64,000 nucleotides of DNA from Tanytarsus gracilentus. Taxonomy: Eukaryota > Arthropoda > Insecta > Diptera > Chironomidae. Both the position numbers and the translations under genes were made by a program. The stretch is taken from assembly GCA_038502055.1 (NCBI GenBank), contig JAXRKN010000043.1, forward strand, positions 8,122,001 to 8,186,000. The letters are read 5' to 3'. The notes below the pieces were generated by a model that saw only the letters and a list, made by a program, of their open reading frames with translations, was not told where the DNA came from and searched no databases. Positions 59,905 to 64,000 of the stretch are shown piece after piece. Each line of letters opens with the position of its first letter. The stretch's first letter is position 1.

Positions 59905-59912
59905 CTTTTATA
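59905..59912 (-). promoter_or_regulatory. TATA box of the serpin gene
   Basis: TATAAAAG on the minus strand, preceded by G and T. A start site about 30 bases downstream (near 59876-59882) would give a 5' UTR of about 145 bases before the ATG at 59734. The position is inferred from spacing alone. Confidence 0.6.
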
Positions 59913-61059
59913 CGAAAACAAAAATATCACAAACAATTTCCATATTGACTTGGGGGTGTGTTTTTTTCTAGAATTTGGGAGAATTTCTCAAATTTGTTAA
60001 TTAATTTTTTCAAATCTATATTTTGAAAAAAAAATTTTTTTGTTGTTGATTTCACCGAATATAGGTTGGGTCAATTTAGTTCAATAACAAAAATTAATTA
60101 ATTAATTAAAAGTTTAAAAAGAGCTGAAACTAAAATTTTTGAATACAATTTAGAAAAAATATATTTTTTGATTAATTTAAACTTTTATTAACATTTTAAT
60201 TAGGTTTAAAAAATTTCGGTTACTAAAAATAATCTAATGTCTAACAAACTAAATATTTAAGGACATGTCGCCCTGAAAAACCATTATACCATGAGTCTAT
60301 GACGTCAATCTGTCTTTTATTTTTGTTATTCTAAGAAAAAAAGGTTCTCAAAAGTGCATTCATGTCGTTAAAAAGTCATTAAAGGTAATGTAAGAATTTA
60401 GTGCGGTTCCATTATGTGAAAAAATGATGATCATAAAAAAAGATTTACTAAGCGTCACTCAATTCATTATTGCGGTAAAAACTAAACACCGACAGTCGTT
60501 GTGATTTAATAAGTTCTCGGAAAAAATTTATTAAATTAATTAAAAAATTAACGCTGGGAAATTTACATGACAATTTTTATATTTGGCCTAAATTGATTGA
60601 AGTCCGAATTCGTCAGAAGATATTTGAACTTTAAAATGTGACGCGTGCGAGATCATTCATTCAAAAGATATGAAAAAGTTTGCGGCTATCAAGCTCATGT
60701 CAGGAAATGATGAGCTTTAAAATTGAGAAACTTTTGGAAAAAGATAAAAGTTTTACAGAAATTTATTTAGTTGCAAGAAAGATTTACTCAAGTTTAAAAA
60801 TCCAATTTACTAAAATTCACATTCGAGTGTCTAATCCTGAATTTGTTTTAACAATTTTTTATTTAAGTTCTACGAAGAGCTTTTCAACAAAAAAAGCTTT
60901 GAAAAAAGTTGCAACCCCTGTGAGAGACTTTTAAGTATCATATTATTATTTTATTACGCAAATCTAAATTCATTATACACGCTTAAAATAATAAAAAGTG
61001 ACTATAAAAATGATTTGTCATACAAATTGCTAAGTCTCGATGTATTTTTTTGATAACTT
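59913..61059. other. Intergenic stretch between serpin promoter and AGPAT stop
   Basis: AT-rich, with no convincing exon. An open frame on the plus strand at 60680-60934 has no family resemblance and no coding-like composition. A minus-strand AATAAA (near 60950) is about 110 bases past the AGPAT stop and may be its polyadenylation signal. Confidence 0.5.
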
Positions 61060-63541
61060 TCATCGAGTTTTTCCATATTGCGAGCCTTTATTAACTTTCG
61101 AGTGACGAAGGATATTTTGAAGCATTAGATAGACTAAAAATAGATGAAAGAAAAAAGTGATTAGCGATGGATTTAATGAGATATGTTGCTAAGCTACTCA
61201 CGTATTGCTGTAATTCCCACGCCAACGGTGGTTAAAAGAATAATTCGTCCAGCCAAAATTAATTTGATGCTGTAATACACCATAAGGAACATCGTGATCG
61301 CGACCCAGACGATTGTATTGATGAGAACCTGAGGTCGAGCTTTCATGTGAATGCCTGGAATGACTTTTTCGCCTCTTCCCTCAAAAAAGTTTCCATACTT
61401 GTGAAAGCTCTCTTGAAGCTCGTCTTTTTTCTTGTAGATATCGTGTAAAAATTCAAAAGTTGGCTCGACATTCTCCATTGGAATTCTCTCGATGAAGACA
61501 TGAGCGGTGACTGGCTTGCCCATAAGTAAATTTCCTAGTGTCGGTATATTTGGTGCATTTTTGTCGAAAGCTAATTGAAAGTTATAAACAGCCGGACTGT
61601 TGTACTTTTTCAGCAGCGGAATGCAAACACTAAAACCGCCGGCTCGAGGTATCAAGTGATGCTTGAATGGCTCAATATTTTTTTCAGTCGCAAATTTTAG
61701 AGATGTCTCGTGCTTCTCTTTAGTAAATCTCGTTCCCTCGGGCGTGATGACCATCCACGAGCTGTACGGATAGCGAGCATATTCGGATATTCTTTGTTCA
61801 ATCACTTTTCGATCCTTGTCGAATGATCTCTGGAGGAAAATGTGCTCGGCCAAGCCGAAAAACCATCCACAAATTGGAATATATTTGATGGCATTCTTAA
61901 CGAAACCCCGCGTACAGCCTAACCCATTAAACTTCTCTATTAATAGCCATCCAACTAGCCAATCGATTTCGTATGAATGATTTATCAATGTGAAATTATT
62001 TTCCTTGCCAAGGTACTCATAATCCTCCTTCTTGCAGTAGAGAATTAGCTGAGAATTTGACCAGAAATCAATAACGAATACACACTCTGTATGAGGGGAG
62101 AAAAAAGAGACAATATAGTTGAAAGGGTAGATAGACATAGCTTAAATTGATTAAGGTAAAATTGTTGGTTGTTAAGAGCGCAATTTTGAAAGTCAACATG
62201 CGTGACTGTCAAAAAATAATGAATTTTAATAGCTGAACTTACGAAATTTTGTTTAGCATTTAAAAAGTCAAAAGTGACTCATCAAAGTTGAAGATAATGA
62301 TTTTTAAAAACAACTTTATAAATTTCTAAGTGTTGCCAGAGTTTTAAATTAAAATTAAATCAACTGAATTTTTCCAATGCGCAATATTTAAATCTCATTC
62401 AACTGAACAAAAGTTGATAAAAATAAAAAGGCTTCAATGACCCGTCAAGCCCTTCAAAATTGTTACACCCTTAGTTAGTTCATTTAGTTAATATATTCAA
62501 AGGGCTGGACGCTGAGTCAAAAATTTCAAAAAACAATTAATAATTAGAGGTAAAAAAATAATTTAAAAAATCTAAAAAAATTAATGTATTCAAATTTATT
62601 GCAAGAAAAAATAATTCAGTCAAATTTATCGTAAGAAAAAAATTAACACTTTAATTAAATTTTAATCTTCGTATCAAAATTTAAAAATTAAATTTTGGTG
62701 TCGCACCCTTTAAAAATAAATGTTTAATTATAAATATTTCTATAGACTTTTGTTTTTTTCTTGACGCAAGTCGAAACACCTTTCTTCATATTTTATAATA
62801 TTAAAAATAATTTATAAGAATTTTAAAATTTAAATTAAAATCGAGCACCACCTGTTTTCAAGGTTTTTCATTAATCTAATTGCAATTTCAATTCCTTAAT
62901 TTTGATAAAGGTTTTAAAAATTAATCAAGATAAAAAAATATCATTGACGATAATCTTATAAGATATTACAAAAAAGATAGTTCGAGCAATATGTCTAGGA
63001 ATAAAATTAAATTCATTCAGGGGTTTCCTTATCACGACATTTGTTACGTTTTTCTCACATCGAGATATGCGAATTACTAACTCAAGAATCACGTATATGA
63101 AAGAAATTTATCTTGCCTTGAATATGATGAGAAATAAAAAATAAATTGATCCAGCTCTGAGCGTAAAAATTTTCCGCATAGAGAAAAAAAATAATCCTAA
63201 AGCTTAAACAGCTGACAACAGTGGAATATTTATAAACGAATTCGCTCTTATCAAAATATTCCGTTTTCTCATTTATTTTTGTGTCGTTATCAGTTGACAG
63301 TCGCAGGTGCTTAAACTCCACCGAAAAAGGAGTCAACGCAATGATAAAAAAAATACTCACGAGCGAGCCAAGTCCAGCTCACATAGTACATGCATTTATG
63401 GAAGAGACTTTTACTGAAGGGCTTCACACAAATGTGCAGCAGCAACTGAAGCAAATTCACAATAAAACCTGAAGTCAAAAGTGTCGCGGTAATCAGTAAA
63501 TGTGAAATAATACTGCGTTTCACTTGCTTGCCAACAATCAT
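61060..63541 (-). CDS. 1-acyl-sn-glycerol-3-phosphate acyltransferase (AGPAT3/4 type)
   Basis: An ER membrane enzyme that acylates lysophosphatidic acid or related lysophospholipids in phospholipid synthesis. Exons are 63361-63541, 61202-62086 and 61060-61133; introns are GT-AG and in phase, giving 379 residues. Exon 1 supplies the first membrane segment (LLITATLLTSGFIVNLLQLLL). Motifs in order are the catalytic NHSYEIDW (96-103), FLQRSFDKDR (144-153), PEGTRF (176-181) and IPRAGGF (206-212), then two C-terminal hydrophobic segments and a tail with NKGSQYG, a match to the ASNYG/GSSYG tails of fly and human AGPAT3 relatives. The direct exon 1-2 splice, which makes a Gln codon, was chosen because it aligns without a gap to Drosophila AGPAT3. 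Drosophila has two close paralogues; which one this is remains open. Confidence 0.92.
62087..63360 (-). other. First intron of the AGPAT gene
   Basis: A 1.27 kb GT-AG intron with donor GTGAGT and a strong pyrimidine-rich acceptor (TTTTTTCTCCCCTCATACAG). No further exon was accepted in it. Confidence 0.75.
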
Positions 63542-64000
63542 TTTTTTGTTGATATATTTCCGAAAGAAAAAAAAACTTTTTATCGAGTGCACGGAAAAGA
63601 ATTAATTTACAATTTTCTCACTTCGCTAGCAATAGGAAAAACACATTATCGCTGTTTGAGCGCTCAACTTGAAATGACTATGTGTCGAGGTGCCTCTTTT
63701 TTCTGTTTCACAAACTCACTCACACGCAAAAGTATAAAATTTTTAATACATTTTTAAAAATTCTTCTCCTTTTCGCTCTCTTTCTCTTCTTCTTGATTAA
63801 AAATGGAATGAAAAAAGTTTTAGCGTACAATGCACTCTGAGAGAAAAAAGAGAACCAGAAGTTAGATTGCGGCAGTATAGTTTTATTTATAGGGAGGAAG
63901 ACGTAAAAATCTATCAACCTTTGGCTGTAACAAAATTAATTTACACTCATACACGTTTGAGAAAATTATTCTCTTCTTTTTTTCGCACTCTATCGACTTA
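63542..64000. other. Upstream region of the AGPAT gene
   Basis: It should include the AGPAT 5' UTR and promoter. Purine/pyrimidine-rich tracts are present. No exon of another gene is visible before the window ends. Confidence 0.4.

Noticed and set aside
60680..60934. 84-codon plus-strand open frame between serpin and AGPAT
   Set aside because: Low-complexity composition, no family resemblance, poor start context.
63115..63175. Possible extra AGPAT exon with a GC donor
   Set aside because: The phases do not fit the next exon, and direct splicing of 63361 to 62086 aligns with the family without a gap.

Overview
The window looks like AT-rich insect nuclear DNA, most likely from a fly of the midge/mosquito type. 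Coding exons are split by short GT-AG introns. The gene families (GDP-fucose transporter, beta-1,4-GalNAc transferase, Sox15-type SoxF factor, vesicular GABA transporter, multicopper oxidase, Spn42Da-type serpin, AGPAT) match dipteran sets best. This placement rests on protein resemblance and is an inference. Exon models were read by hand from splice signals, reading-frame phase and family alignment.

Layout. 1-5.3 kb: two divergent Golgi glycosylation genes, a GDP-fucose transporter (minus) and a beta-1,4-N-acetylgalactosaminyltransferase (plus). 5.3-18.4 kb: a 13 kb gene desert. 18.4-29 kb: a SoxF/Sox15-type gene (minus) whose HMG box is cut by two introns. One of these is 8.2 kb and carries a 2.16 kb terminal-inverted-repeat element; the first exon of the gene was not found. 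29-35 kb: repeats, namely a retroposed insertion with long target-site duplications and a short copy of a second element family. 35.5 kb: a small intronless gene of unknown function. 36-43 kb: non-coding. 43.3-45.2 kb: VGAT (minus). 46.0-49.6 kb: a membrane-anchored multicopper oxidase with an N-terminal cysteine-rich region (minus). 50.1-51 kb: a 120-bp tandem array inside a repeat block. 51.9-59.7 kb: a serpin gene (minus). 61.1-63.5 kb: an AGPAT-type lysophospholipid acyltransferase (minus).

The most striking locus is the serpin. Four constitutive exons end exactly in the reactive-loop hinge. They are followed by eight separate candidate 3' exons, all in the same splice phase. Each supplies its own reactive site and its own C-terminus (predicted P1 residues R, R, T, Y, L, M, K, R). 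The first ends in the ER-retrieval signal HDEL after a Lys-Arg reactive site, as in the furin-inhibiting Drosophila Spn42Da isoform. The seventh exon is split by a 292-bp A-rich insertion. A 1.63 kb repeat element with two minisatellites lies between exons four and five and ends 33 bp from the acceptor of exon five.

The repeats are linked. Copies at 32.5 kb and 53.8-55.45 kb share both ends but hold unrelated internal tandem arrays. Part of the same sequence lies inside the Sox15-intron element, and the 120-bp unit of the 50 kb array occurs once in that same element.
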